Shown here piece after piece: positions 1 to 7,625 of a stretch of 64,000 nt of DNA. A program made the position numbers and the translations under genes. The notes beneath the pieces were generated by a model. That model made no database searches. It was not told the origin of the DNA and saw only the letters and a program-made list of their open reading frames with translations. How positions within the stretch are numbered: position 1 is the stretch's first letter; each line of letters begins with the position of its first letter. Source of the DNA: Flagellimonas sp. CMM7 (lineage in GTDB: Bacteria > Bacteroidota > Bacteroidia > Flavobacteriales > Flavobacteriaceae). The stretch is from assembly GCF_021390195.1 (NCBI RefSeq), contig NZ_CP090003.1, positions 1,600,001 through 1,664,000 of the forward strand, read 5' to 3'.

Positions 1-69
1 AACAATGATGTTACCACGCCCCTGATTGATGAAATCTATGCGATGACCAACATTTTTGAACTCGATTGA
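1..69 (+). CDS. C-terminal end of an unidentified protein (partial)
   Basis: The first 22 codons of the window read without interruption to a TGA at 67-69, giving a tail containing TPLIDEIYAM. This resembles the C-terminal helix of ketopantoate-reductase-like dehydrogenases, but 22 residues are too few to assign a family. The upstream part lies outside the window. A hairpin at 154-193 could end this transcript as well as the convergent one. Confidence 0.45.
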   Translation, partial: NNDVTTPLIDEIYAMTNIFELD

Positions 70-153
70 CAAATTATGAACGGTAGATTTAGATAAGGTT
101 TGAGTCGTATACAGCACCTCAAAATCAGAATCGTTTCAAGGCATTGTGCAAAT

Positions 154-193
154 AAAAAAGGCCTCTCCCTGAAAACTAGAATGAGACCTTTTT
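154..193 (-). terminator. Probable bidirectional terminator
   Basis: An 11-bp stem with flanking A and T runs (AAAAAGGCCTC near 155-165, GAGACCTTTTT at 183-193) sits between two convergent genes. On the minus strand the single imperfect position is a G-U wobble and the hairpin is followed by a T-rich tail, so it best serves the lipoprotein gene ending at 226. On the plus strand the same position is a C-A mismatch. Confidence 0.65.
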
Positions 194-225
194 ACCTTTA
201 TAACAAGACAAAGAATTGTTGCCTA

Positions 226-1038
226 CTATTCTGTAAGAGTCACTGTTCTGGTCACTTTATTAAATGGCCCTGGAATTAGATTTCCTTCGGCATCCACTAA
301 CTCCAACGAAATGGTAACCTCACCCATTGGCAATCCTTTAAGCACATGCGGAGCCCATTCGGAAATCATAAACTCCTCACCATTTACAGTAGCTTTCACC
401 TTATTCCCATCTTCTGAGAGGGTGGTATTCAGTACAAAAAAGTCCAACAGCAAGTTCTCTGTGTCCTTGCCAGTATATGTTCCCTTAGGTCGACTATAAA
501 TTAAAGTAGGTGCCTCCATGTCCAATCCCAAGGAGTCCATGGCATTGGGGCCTATTTCGAGTTTCTTCACGACAACGGAGTTTTCATTCTTAACCGATTC
601 ATGGTACGACCGGCTTAAAAAGGCCACCAAATGGTGCACTCCATCGGGTATCTCCTTGGCGAAGGCAGGTTCGTAGTGAGCAGAATACGGCTGGTTGTTC
701 AAAATAAAGTGGATGTGCTGTCCTTTCCCAGAGTTGGCCAAACGTTCGGCATTCGGACCTTCGGTCTGTGCGCCCAACTCGTAGTTGTTCATTGTAAAGA
801 TAAAGTCCACTTCCCCACCTTTGGCAATGGTCATACTCTTGGGCACCTCCAGTTGCAAAACGGCATAGGCATAGGCTGGGGACCCTCCCAATTTTTCTAA
901 GGTGATTTTTGGTTGTTCAGTCTGGACAGGCACTTGCTCTTCAGCTTGCTCGGTATTTTCCTTTTTTTGTTTGCAAGAGACCACTATAAGCATTGTTAAA
1001 AGCATTGTGGCAAGTAAATTGGGTGTTTTCATTTTCAT
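226..1038 (-). CDS. Lipoprotein of unknown function
   Basis: The 270-residue product begins with a lipoprotein signal ending in the lipobox VVSC (Cys22), so it should be exported and lipid-anchored. After a Glu/Gln-rich linker the body is predicted mostly beta. A segment around residues 75-130 contains GQHIHFILNN and VHHLVAFLSRS, a His-containing pattern like that of DUF4399-type periplasmic domains, but the match is too loose for a firm call. The start could be either of two ATGs six bases apart (1038 or 1032); both keep the signal peptide. Transcription ends at the hairpin at 154-193. The upstream gene at 1069 is also a lipoprotein on the same strand, about 30 bases away, so the two may be co-transcribed. 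Confidence 0.75.
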   Translation of the reverse strand: MKMKTPNLLATMLLTMLIVVSCKQKKENTEQAEEQVPVQTEQPKITLEKLGGSPAYAYAVLQLEVPKSMTIAKGGEVDFIFTMNNYELGAQTEGPNAERLANSGKGQHIHFILNNQPYSAHYEPAFAKEIPDGVHHLVAFLSRSYHESVKNENSVVVKKLEIGPNAMDSLGLDMEAPTLIYSRPKGTYTGKDTENLLLDFFVLNTTLSEDGNKVKATVNGEEFMISEWAPHVLKGLPMGEVTISLELVDAEGNLIPGPFNKVTRTVTLTE

Positions 1039-1068
1039 TTCTTTCGTTTTAAAGGGTTATTAATTGTT

Positions 1069-2013
1069 TTAAGGTTGATTTTTATACAAGTTCTCAAAGT
1101 TCCATATTGATTTTGTCCCAAGGTTGGTAATAGTTAGATTCCCTAAATGAGTCACACTATTATCCTCCGTATTTAACCCGCATTTAATTTGGGTGATTCT
1201 ACTAAATTCAATGGCAGTTGAAGGGGTTATGGTAATAGACACATCTCCACCTGCAATGGTAAGGGTTCTTCCTTCTTTTTTCAATAGGCTACACCCCAAA
1301 TGTCTCATTTCTTGAGAGATCCGTTCATAGTCTTGTGGGGTACACGTTATGGAAATTTGCTTTATCCTTTCAAAAAGGTGTTCTTTTTTATATGATTTCT
1401 TTAAAAATGCTTCTCGAGAATAATTATCATGTGTTTCATGAAACAAACTATCCAGAAATGCTGGGTTGTAGAAGGCGTACCATGTTTGGACCGAAGTTCC
1501 CTTGCTCGGGGAATAAAAGGCCTTGAACCAGATGGCTTCCTTTTCTCCAATACTCATATCCACAGTTTCTGAAGCACTTAAATAAGGTGTTCCAGATTGT
1601 TTCAATTTGGGTGCTACACCCATATGGAAATGCTCACCTCCATTACGGAGCGAAAAACCAACTCCACTTTTACCGACGGGTTCTTGGAATTTGTTATTGG
1701 GCCCAAGAAGTTCAATGTAATGTTCATGTCCTCTGAGGTAGCATGAGGTCGTCTTTTCATCAATAGATTCAAAATTTGGCAACCCTTTGTCCAACGAAGC
1801 ATACGTATTTATCCAAGAATCTTCACGAGTAAATTGTGCGTATGAAACACTATCCAAAACTACGTATAGATGGTCAAAAAGTACTTCAGATACGTCTTTA
1901 CCAAAAAGAACATCAACCTTTTCATGATCGATGGTGGTTATTGGTATTGAAGACCGATCCTCTTTACAGGATAACAATACAAGTAAAAAAAATGATGATA
2001 TCCCATAAAGCAT
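1069..2013 (-). CDS. Lipoprotein, possible DUF5829/glyoxalase-like
   Basis: I place the start at the ATG at 2013, because it puts a compact signal peptide (MLYGISSFFLLVLLSC) at the N-terminus. An in-frame ATG at 2061 would add 16 residues that do not look like a signal. The 314-residue product is a lipoprotein with Cys16. Its first half has the order 'HLYVVLDS ... YLRGHEHYIELLGPNN', reminiscent of DUF5829 and other glyoxalase-fold proteins. A short spacing to the next lipoprotein gene (226-1038) suggests a shared transcript. No catalytic residues can be named with confidence. It could equally be a lineage-specific lipoprotein. Confidence 0.65.
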   Translation of the reverse strand: MLYGISSFFLLVLLSCKEDRSSIPITTIDHEKVDVLFGKDVSEVLFDHLYVVLDSVSYAQFTREDSWINTYASLDKGLPNFESIDEKTTSCYLRGHEHYIELLGPNNKFQEPVGKSGVGFSLRNGGEHFHMGVAPKLKQSGTPYLSASETVDMSIGEKEAIWFKAFYSPSKGTSVQTWYAFYNPAFLDSLFHETHDNYSREAFLKKSYKKEHLFERIKQISITCTPQDYERISQEMRHLGCSLLKKEGRTLTIAGGDVSITITPSTAIEFSRITQIKCGLNTEDNSVTHLGNLTITNLGTKSIWNFENLYKNQP

Positions 2014-2073
2014 GTTTATATAATTCAATATGAATCTCAAAATACCATTCATAACATTCAATTGGTCTATGCT

Positions 2074-2940
2074 TTAAAGTTTGTTCGCAATAAAAGATTC
2101 CAATGCTGTATTAAAATGGTCTGTATTATCCCAAAATGCTGCATGACTTTCAATAGAAACACCCTTGGCCTGAGGAACATTGTTGCTTAGCCAACTCTGT
2201 CCCTCGTCATACCAGGATTCCCGAAGCATAAAAAGCATAGGTATCTTTCCATTTAAACCTATGACAATTTCATTATAATCGCTCGCCATACCGTCTATAT
2301 ATAGACTCAACGCAGCATCGTTTGGTGTCATCAACATTTGATTGACCATCCAATGCTCTTGAACGCTATCCAAATCTTTTAATGTCATCCAATTGACCGT
2401 GCTAGAGGCATAGGCTTTTCGGTCCGAAATCAAATCTTTTAAACTTTCACGATAGCCTTCAAAAGTTCCATAGACCCACTCGTCAGTGTTATCACCTATC
2501 CATTTGGGAGGCTCATCGATAAAAACGAGATGACTTAAGCCTTCTATTCCATACAATTGCACATATTCATAGATGGTTGCGCTGCCGCTTGACCATCCCA
2601 CAAGGGCCACATCCTTGAGGTTTAGCTTTTGGATAATTCCCCTTAAATCAATGGCATGATTTTTATAGGTGTGTCCAGAACGGGTTTTTGCGGATTTGCC
2701 ATGACTTCTGGGGTCGTAAGAAATGTATCGGAACTTATCCTCAAAATAGTCCCGTTGGTTCGAAAAAAATTCCGTGGTCATGGTCCAACCAGGAATAAAC
2801 AGTACTGGTTTTCCTTTTCCAAAATCTTCAACATAAATAGCAGCGCTATCCTTGCCTATTTCAATGAATTGGCTCTGGCTATGCAGTACAGATACTATCA
2901 GTAGCGCTAGTGCGCATATTGGTTTTCTAATCAAAATCAT
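2074..2940 (-). CDS. Secreted alpha/beta hydrolase
   Basis: The product is an alpha/beta-hydrolase-fold enzyme with a signal peptide (MILIRKP then a hydrophobic run ending near SQSQ). The oxyanion region is FIPGW, the nucleophile elbow is GWSSG (Ser near residue 117), the acid is probably Asp in FIDEPP or a later one, and the catalytic His lies in DNTDHF near the C-terminus. The substrate is unknown; this family includes esterases, haloperoxidase-like enzymes and proline iminopeptidases. The frame stays open to 3000, but the ATG at 2940 gives the proper signal peptide and overlaps the upstream alanine-racemase-like gene by 14 bases. That overlap implies translational coupling, so the two exported proteins may work together. 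Confidence 0.85.
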   Translation of the reverse strand: MILIRKPICALALLIVSVLHSQSQFIEIGKDSAAIYVEDFGKGKPVLFIPGWTMTTEFFSNQRDYFEDKFRYISYDPRSHGKSAKTRSGHTYKNHAIDLRGIIQKLNLKDVALVGWSSGSATIYEYVQLYGIEGLSHLVFIDEPPKWIGDNTDEWVYGTFEGYRESLKDLISDRKAYASSTVNWMTLKDLDSVQEHWMVNQMLMTPNDAALSLYIDGMASDYNEIVIGLNGKIPMLFMLRESWYDEGQSWLSNNVPQAKGVSIESHAAFWDNTDHFNTALESFIANKL

Positions 2941-4150
2941 CGAACACATATTTGGGTAGGGATTCTTTGTAATTGATTTGTAGGTAGTTATGTCCATCAA
3001 TCAATTGGGCAAAACCTTCTGGAGTAATTTCTGGAGCATCTGGGCCGATCAAAGTTGCGGTCTCCCCTACCTCCACCTGTTTTTCCTTTCCTATCATCAC
3101 GTTGCAATGGCTGGAATTGACATTAACCACAGTAAATAGTTTATCATTGATCAAGACCTTCGCCCCATTTTCGGCAGCACTGGAATAACCTTCGGCCCAC
3201 CCGATGGGAATGGTTGCAATCCATTGATCTTCGGGAATCTTGTAAAACCTAGAAAAGCCAATCGTATCTCCTTTTTTAAGAAGTTCCATACGAATTACTC
3301 TTGCCCTCAATCTATAGGTTGGTCTTAGCGGAAACTGCTTTGATAGGGACATTTTTAACAATGGAAAGGATCCATGCAACAGAATTCCTGGTCGTACCAA
3401 ATTCAAATATGATTCCTCTAGGTCTAGTAGGGATAGGGAAGGTGCCACATGTTGGTGTTCTACCTTGATGCCCATTCCTGCAAGCTCGTTAGCCAAGGTC
3501 TTGAACCTTTTAATTTGCTCTTTCGCAAAATCTGGCGGGGTTGTAAGAGTAGAAAACAGTCCCGTAATGCTGACATGATCTTGTTGGGCCAATTCTTTTA
3601 TCCAGTCTAAATCGGCATCATATGGTATCCCCATACGCCCCAATCCGGTATCAAAATACAGCTGCACTTTAATCTTTTGTTCGTCATGTTTAGGCAAGGC
3701 CATAATTTTTTTTAACGACTCTTTGGAGAATATACTCAATGTGATGTCTTCCTTGATTAAAACCTCCCCCAAGTCTGTCGCAAAATCCCCCATCAAAAGA
3801 ATGGGCTTTTTTACGCCTGCTTTTCTAAGTGCCAGACATCGGGTTTCCTTTACAAAAGCGAACCCATGAATATGAGGGCTTTCATCAAGAATTTTTGCCA
3901 CTTCAACATCACCAATACCATAGGCATTGTTTTTAAGCACCGCCAGGATTGCAGTTCCCTTTGCCATTTTTGAAATGATTTCCGCATTGTGCAGATATGC
4001 ATTTTTTGAAATCTCCAACCACGGATTTACTCCTTTGGTGGAGAATCGATCCCCATTTGATGCCATTGGCCAAAGCTTGCTCAGAGGTATTCCTAAACCT
4101 AGGGTGCCCAAGGAAAGTTTTTTTAAAAATAATCTTCTATAAGATTGCAT
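2927..4150 (-). CDS. Exported alanine-racemase-like protein with altered active site
   Basis: This 407-residue protein has the fold-type III PLP enzyme layout of alanine racemase: the PLP-lysine motif as AVLKNNAYG (Lys73), DTGLGRMG near 168-174, VRPGILLHG near 252, and a C-terminal beta domain. The N-terminus carries a twin-arginine-like signal (YRRLFLKK followed by a Gly/Leu-rich stretch), so export by Tat is likely, unlike cytoplasmic Alr. Several conserved positions differ. The VSYG motif holding the second catalytic base Tyr reads IGFSR, so the Tyr is Phe299. The 'THF' segment reads FSTL. 'SMD' in the C-terminal domain reads SSH. It may be a racemase of altered specificity, another PLP enzyme, or a pseudo-enzyme. 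It is coupled to the downstream hydrolase gene. Confidence 0.8.
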   Translation of the reverse strand: MQSYRRLFLKKLSLGTLGLGIPLSKLWPMASNGDRFSTKGVNPWLEISKNAYLHNAEIISKMAKGTAILAVLKNNAYGIGDVEVAKILDESPHIHGFAFVKETRCLALRKAGVKKPILLMGDFATDLGEVLIKEDITLSIFSKESLKKIMALPKHDEQKIKVQLYFDTGLGRMGIPYDADLDWIKELAQQDHVSITGLFSTLTTPPDFAKEQIKRFKTLANELAGMGIKVEHQHVAPSLSLLDLEESYLNLVRPGILLHGSFPLLKMSLSKQFPLRPTYRLRARVIRMELLKKGDTIGFSRFYKIPEDQWIATIPIGWAEGYSSAAENGAKVLINDKLFTVVNVNSSHCNVMIGKEKQVEVGETATLIGPDAPEITPEGFAQLIDGHNYLQINYKESLPKYVFDDFD

Positions 4151-4422
4151 AAGCTTTTGGTTTGCACCCCGAATTGGGATTAGTCATATGATTCAATGGT
4201 TTGTAATAATTAATAGATGGGTTTCATCTCTTCGTTCAACTTTCTTGAAGTCAATTGCTAAGACATTCCCACTTTGGAGGACATAACCAAACAGATAGTT
4301 AGGTGCCCTGGGGAAACCTTAATTCGCATATGTCCTGCCAATAAACAAGAGTTGCAAAACGTTGGTTTTCTGGCACAATAGATTATAAGTTCTGAGCTAT
4401 CTTACGGATAAATGGGTTGGTT

Positions 4423-4728
4423 CTAGACCATTTGTGAAGGAGGAGGCCTAGAAAATAGACTAACGAGCTTAGCTGTATTTGTAAACGAAAATTTAGAAGA
4501 AACTATTTTCTGCTTGGAAATAACAGGCGTTAAGAACTTTTGTGGGACAGGGTTTGAAGGTATCAATCCTTCAAATTGTTGTCCATCGAAAGCCAGCAAA
4601 CAATGTTCGCAATGTTCTAAAGGATTGTCTAAGTTATTTTGATGCTCGTAAACATGAAACGCAGAAACCTTGATCAGCAATAAACCGATTAGAAGAAAAG
4701 CGAAACAACGCCTTAAGATTTCTTTCAT
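4423..4728 (-). CDS. Small exported Cys/His protein, unknown
   Basis: The 101-residue product has an N-terminal hydrophobic segment (residues 7-23) after a basic start, then a short acidic region with HVYEH and EHCEHC, and a basic tail ending in RPPPSQMV. The clustered His and Cys (two His, CxxC) suggest metal or redox chemistry in the periplasm, in the manner of small proteins found next to copper-related outer-membrane receptors in flavobacteria, but no such receptor is adjacent. It is monocistronic, with more than 240 bases free on each side. I do not recognise a named family; DUF2946 is a possibility only. Confidence 0.6.
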   Translation of the reverse strand: MKEILRRCFAFLLIGLLLIKVSAFHVYEHQNNLDNPLEHCEHCLLAFDGQQFEGLIPSNPVPQKFLTPVISKQKIVSSKFSFTNTAKLVSLFSRPPPSQMV

Positions 4729-4928
4729 ACATCTACAAATTTACTAAATTCATATTTTGTAGGATACTCAAAATCAATAATACAAACGTACAAGATGTTT
4801 AGAAGGATTTGACCAATTTTTCGGCTGTTCCGGTAAATTCTATTTTCCTATGACCTTTTCAAATTAAAGTTTACTCTCATTTTATATGAAATGGTTTTGA
4901 GAGAAAACTATGTCCTATTTATGTGCAA

Positions 4929-4966
4929 ATAAAAAAGGCTCCAGAGTTTAATTTCTCTAAAGCCTT
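4929..4966 (-). terminator. Terminator of the tRNA-Asn transcript
   Basis: Read on the minus strand, AAGGCTTTAGAG and CTCTGGAGCCTT form a stem with an internal mismatch, followed by a run of T. It lies 11 bases past the 3' end of tRNA-Asn. Its distal flank shares 18 identical bases with the flank of the hairpin at 154-193. Confidence 0.75.
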
Positions 4967-4976
4967 ACTATTAATG

Positions 4977-5050
4977 CTCCCCCTCTTGGGCTCGAACCAA
5001 GGACCCTCTGATTAACAGTCAGATGCTCTAACCAACTGAGCTAAGGAGGA
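4977..5050 (-). tRNA. tRNA-Asn (anticodon GTT)
   Basis: The 74-base minus-strand sequence folds as a canonical cloverleaf. The seven-base-pair acceptor stem pairs TCCTCCT with AGGGGGA (one G-U), the D-arm contains AGCTCAGTTGGTTAGAGC, the anticodon arm is CTGACTGTTAATCAG with anticodon GTT, and the T-arm contains GGTTCGAGCC. The discriminator base is G and CCA is not encoded. A consensus promoter lies just upstream and a terminator just downstream, so this is a single-gene transcript. Confidence 0.97.
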
Positions 5051-5071
5051 ATATTTTACCCTAAGCGGGTG

Positions 5072-5099
5072 CAAATATAGGAGTTTCTTTAAAATGCAA
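5072..5099 (-). promoter_or_regulatory. Promoter of tRNA-Asn
   Basis: On the minus strand TTG (5097-5099), a 17-base spacer and TATATTTG (5072-5079) match the Bacteroidetes primary-sigma consensus TTG-N17..20-TAnnTTTG. The predicted start falls about 15 bases before the mature tRNA 5' end. Confidence 0.8.
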
Positions 5100-5119
5100 C
5101 AAGCAAAAAAAGTGGTTTT

Positions 5120-6481
5120 CTATTTAAAAAGCCATTTATACAAATCATTACCATTTGCAAACAGCAATAATCCTATTAAAAGAAAGAACCCAACCATTTG
5201 TGCATACTCCAAAAATTTATCGCTTGGCTTTCTTCCCGTTACCATTTCATACAACAAAAACATTACATGGCCACCATCTAAAGCAGGTATTGGCAAGATG
5301 TTCATAAAAGCAAGAATAATGGATATTAAAGCAGTTGTGGACCAAAAAGCTGCCCAGTCCCAAGTATCTGGGAACATACTGCCTATGGCAGCAAAACCAC
5401 CAACACCTTTATAAGCACCTGTTGAAGGATTGAATATTTTTTTAAGTTGTTTTACATAGCTGGATAAGGTTGTAACCCCTTTATCTATTCCTGCCGGTAT
5501 GGCTTCTAGAAAAGTATATTTTTGGGTTTGAATTCTAAAGTATCCTCTATCTTCTAGGTCCTTCATGGTAAACCCACCTATTTCTATGCCCAGCTTCGCA
5601 TCATCACTTACCTTGGCCACCAAATCAGCTTCTGTTCCGTCTGCCCTACTTACTTTTATGTTGATGTCCTTACCCTTATTTTCTTCCAAAAGTGCCATCA
5701 CCTGATCTCTGTAAACAGCTTCTGAGCCATTAATGGACAAAAACTCATCCTTGGCCATAAAACCTGTATTTGAGTTGTGCGAACCTTTAGAAACTTTATT
5801 TACGACAAAGGGTGCTCGCAGACTTAAAAACCTAACCTTCTCTTCGTCTTCCAGCAGCGTAGAAATAAAATCTATTGGGATTTCTTTTTCAATTTGCTGC
5901 CCATCCCTATCTATAGTTATTGTATTTCCGTTAATCAACTCAATAAAAACACTATTAAAAGTTTTTAGTTTTTCTCCATCAACAGCAATAATTTTATCAC
6001 CTGTCTGTATGCCAACTTTATCCCCTATTTCCTTTTCTGTAACCCAAACACCATCGCGTAAGCTCTCCATAGGAATGTACTGGTCTCCATAGGAATAGGC
6101 CATACCGATATAAATGATAACAGCTAGGATAAAATTAACGGTTACACCGCCCAACATAATGATAAGGCGTTGCCAAGCTGGCTTACTACGGAATTCCCAT
6201 GGTTTTGGCTCTTCTTTCATAGCTTCAGTATCCATGCTCTCATCAATCATACCGGCAATCTTCACATATCCTCCTAAGGGCAACCACCCAATTCCATAAA
6301 CGGTTTCCCCAATCTTTTTCTTAAAGAGGGAATACTTTACATCAAAAAAGAGGTAGAACTTCTCAACCCTTGTCTTAAATATTTTTGCAGGAATAAAATG
6401 TCCAAGTTCATGAAGAACAATAAGTAGGGACAAACTAAGAAAGAATTGTATGGTCTTTATTATAATGGGGCTCATCAGCAT
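5120..6481 (-). CDS. rseP: RseP-family site-2 intramembrane metalloprotease
   Basis: This polytopic M50-family protease cleaves membrane-bound substrates such as anti-sigma factors during regulated intramembrane proteolysis. The zinc motif HELGH is at residues 24-28 in the first membrane helix. Two PDZ-like regions occupy about 120-300 in the periplasm. The second catalytic motif is LDGGH near residue 397 in a later helix. The length of 453 residues is normal for Bacteroidetes RseP. The ATG at 6475 (third codon) is an alternative start. A TACTTTTG -7 box at 6499-6506 on this strand lies about 20 bases upstream. Two ECF sigma systems in this window are possible partners, but only one has an obvious membrane anti-sigma. 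Confidence 0.95.
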   Translation of the reverse strand: MLMSPIIIKTIQFFLSLSLLIVLHELGHFIPAKIFKTRVEKFYLFFDVKYSLFKKKIGETVYGIGWLPLGGYVKIAGMIDESMDTEAMKEEPKPWEFRSKPAWQRLIIMLGGVTVNFILAVIIYIGMAYSYGDQYIPMESLRDGVWVTEKEIGDKVGIQTGDKIIAVDGEKLKTFNSVFIELINGNTITIDRDGQQIEKEIPIDFISTLLEDEEKVRFLSLRAPFVVNKVSKGSHNSNTGFMAKDEFLSINGSEAVYRDQVMALLEENKGKDINIKVSRADGTEADLVAKVSDDAKLGIEIGGFTMKDLEDRGYFRIQTQKYTFLEAIPAGIDKGVTTLSSYVKQLKKIFNPSTGAYKGVGGFAAIGSMFPDTWDWAAFWSTTALISIILAFMNILPIPALDGGHVMFLLYEMVTGRKPSDKFLEYAQMVGFFLLIGLLLFANGNDLYKWLFK

Positions 6482-6498
6482 TTATCTGTTAAAACGCA

Positions 6499-6506
6499 CA
6501 AAAGTA
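6499..6506 (-). promoter_or_regulatory. -7 box of rseP
   Basis: TACTTTTG on the minus strand matches TAnnTTTG exactly. It lies 18 bases before the rseP ATG at 6481. No TTG is found at the usual distance upstream, so only the -7 element is supported. Confidence 0.55.
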
Positions 6507-6591
6507 AACTTTTAGCCAGTGATATAAAAACAGCAAAACCAAGCACTACTTTGTTTTAAGAAAGTTTTAGCATCAAAACTTAGGTTTTATC

Positions 6592-6622
6592 TTGAAGAAT
6601 CCTTCCTTCAGCCGTAATTTTG
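6592..6622 (+). promoter_or_regulatory. Promoter of the SCO1-like gene
   Basis: TTG (6592-6594), 20 bases, then TAATTTTG (6615-6622) match the consensus. The ATG at 6629 is only six bases beyond the -7 box, so the message should have almost no leader. This also argues against a start at the in-frame TTG at 6620, which lies inside the box. Confidence 0.75.
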
Positions 6623-6628
6623 CAACTG

Positions 6629-7303
6629 ATGAGGGCTTTTTTTTCAAAATACAAATTCTTTGGAGTAACGCTTTTAGCGCTCTCGGCAGTAATTATCTAT
6701 TTGTTTTACAATGCCTTACAGCCAAAAAAAATGCTTCCCGTTTTTCAACCCTCCATGGTGAGTCAAGAATTGGTGGACAGTACTTTACACTACAAAAAGA
6801 AGTACCACACCATTGCAGATTTTGAGTTGATCAATCAAAACGGGCAAAAGATTACCCAGAAAGATTATAAAAACAAAATCTACGTAGCTGATTTCTTTTT
6901 TACCACCTGCCCTACTATTTGTCCCATCATGACCAAGAACATGGCAGAAATTCAAGGTTTAATTTTGGATGACCAAGATGTTATGCTGCTTTCCCATTCG
7001 GTTACCCCTGTTATTGATTCTGTGCCTCAACTAAAAAAGTATGCACTGGAAAAAGGGGTTATGGACAGTAAATGGAATCTAGTTACAGGAGATAAAAAAC
7101 AGATTTACGAGCTGGCAAGAAAATCGTATTTAGCTGTAAAAAATGATGGTGATGGAGGTCCTTACGATATGATTCATACTGAAAATTTTATTCTTGTGGA
7201 TAAGGAAAGAAGGATTAGAGGGTTCTACGATGGTACCAGCAAAGAAGAAATACAAAAACTTCTGGAGGACCTTGAAGTTTTAAAGGCTGGTTATGCAGAA
7301 TAA
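6629..7303 (+). CDS. SCO1/SenC-family copper chaperone
   Basis: The 224-residue protein has one N-terminal membrane anchor (about residues 9-28) and a periplasmic thioredoxin-like domain. The copper-binding CxxxC is CPTIC (Cys94 and Cys98), and the third ligand His lies in MIHTENFILVD before the C-terminal helix. SCO proteins deliver copper to the CuA centre of cytochrome c oxidase or act as thiol reductants. No oxidase gene is nearby. I chose the ATG at 6629 because the -7 box precedes it directly. FeoA begins 80 bases downstream from its own promoter, so co-transcription is not required. Confidence 0.92.
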   Translation: MRAFFSKYKFFGVTLLALSAVIIYLFYNALQPKKMLPVFQPSMVSQELVDSTLHYKKKYHTIADFELINQNGQKITQKDYKNKIYVADFFFTTCPTICPIMTKNMAEIQGLILDDQDVMLLSHSVTPVIDSVPQLKKYALEKGVMDSKWNLVTGDKKQIYELARKSYLAVKNDGDGGPYDMIHTENFILVDKERRIRGFYDGTSKEEIQKLLEDLEVLKAGYAE

Positions 7304-7343
7304 TCGTTTAAAACTTTAAGAATCCTATGTGCTCATTTTTATT

Positions 7344-7351
7344 TACTTTTG
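7344..7351 (+). promoter_or_regulatory. -7 box of the feo operon
   Basis: TACTTTTG matches TAnnTTTG and lies 31 bases before the feoA GTG, giving a leader of about 25 bases. I found no convincing TTG at the expected distance. Confidence 0.6.
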
Positions 7352-7382
7352 CTCTTACTTAAAATCAATCTAAATAAGTTTA

Positions 7383-7625
7383 GTGGCGACTGTTGCAGAT
7401 TTAGAACACGGACAAAAAGGAATCATAAAGGAATTTTCAGATAATATTCTTCCCATAAAATTAATGGAGCTAGGGTGTTTGCCCGGAAACAGCGTAGAAT
7501 TGGTTCAGATTGCTCCTTTAAAAGACCCTATTTATATTAACGTAAATGGAAGCCATATAGCCATACGCCGCTCTTTGGCCAAGCAAATTGAGCTTGACAT
7601 TATTGATGATACGATAGCCATATGA
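7383..7625 (+). CDS. feoA: FeoA, ferrous iron transport accessory protein
   Basis: The product is an 80-residue SH3-like FeoA domain, a small cytoplasmic protein that supports FeoB during Fe(II) uptake. The family pattern 'KLMELGCLPGNSVEL' and 'IAIRRSLAKQI' is clear. The start codon is GTG (7383); there is no ATG that would keep the first strand. The stop overlaps the feoB ATG by four bases, the usual arrangement. FeoA-like domains also occur at the C-terminus of MntR proteins such as the one at 23201, but here the domain stands alone. Confidence 0.95.
   Translation: MATVADLEHGQKGIIKEFSDNILPIKLMELGCLPGNSVELVQIAPLKDPIYINVNGSHIAIRRSLAKQIELDIIDDTIAI

Noticed and set aside
4151..4422. Possible remnant gene or small RNA between the racemase-like gene and the small Cys/His gene
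   Set aside because: All frames are broken, no hairpin with a T run is visible, and no -7 box is placed to make an RNA. I see nothing in it.
7370..7383. Inverted repeat CTAAA-TAAG-TTTAG overlapping the feoA GTG, as a possible iron operator
   Set aside because: The arms are only five bases in AT-rich DNA and the site lies past the -7 box; it does not resemble the stronger palindrome at 23905-23920 in orientation. Chance is likely.
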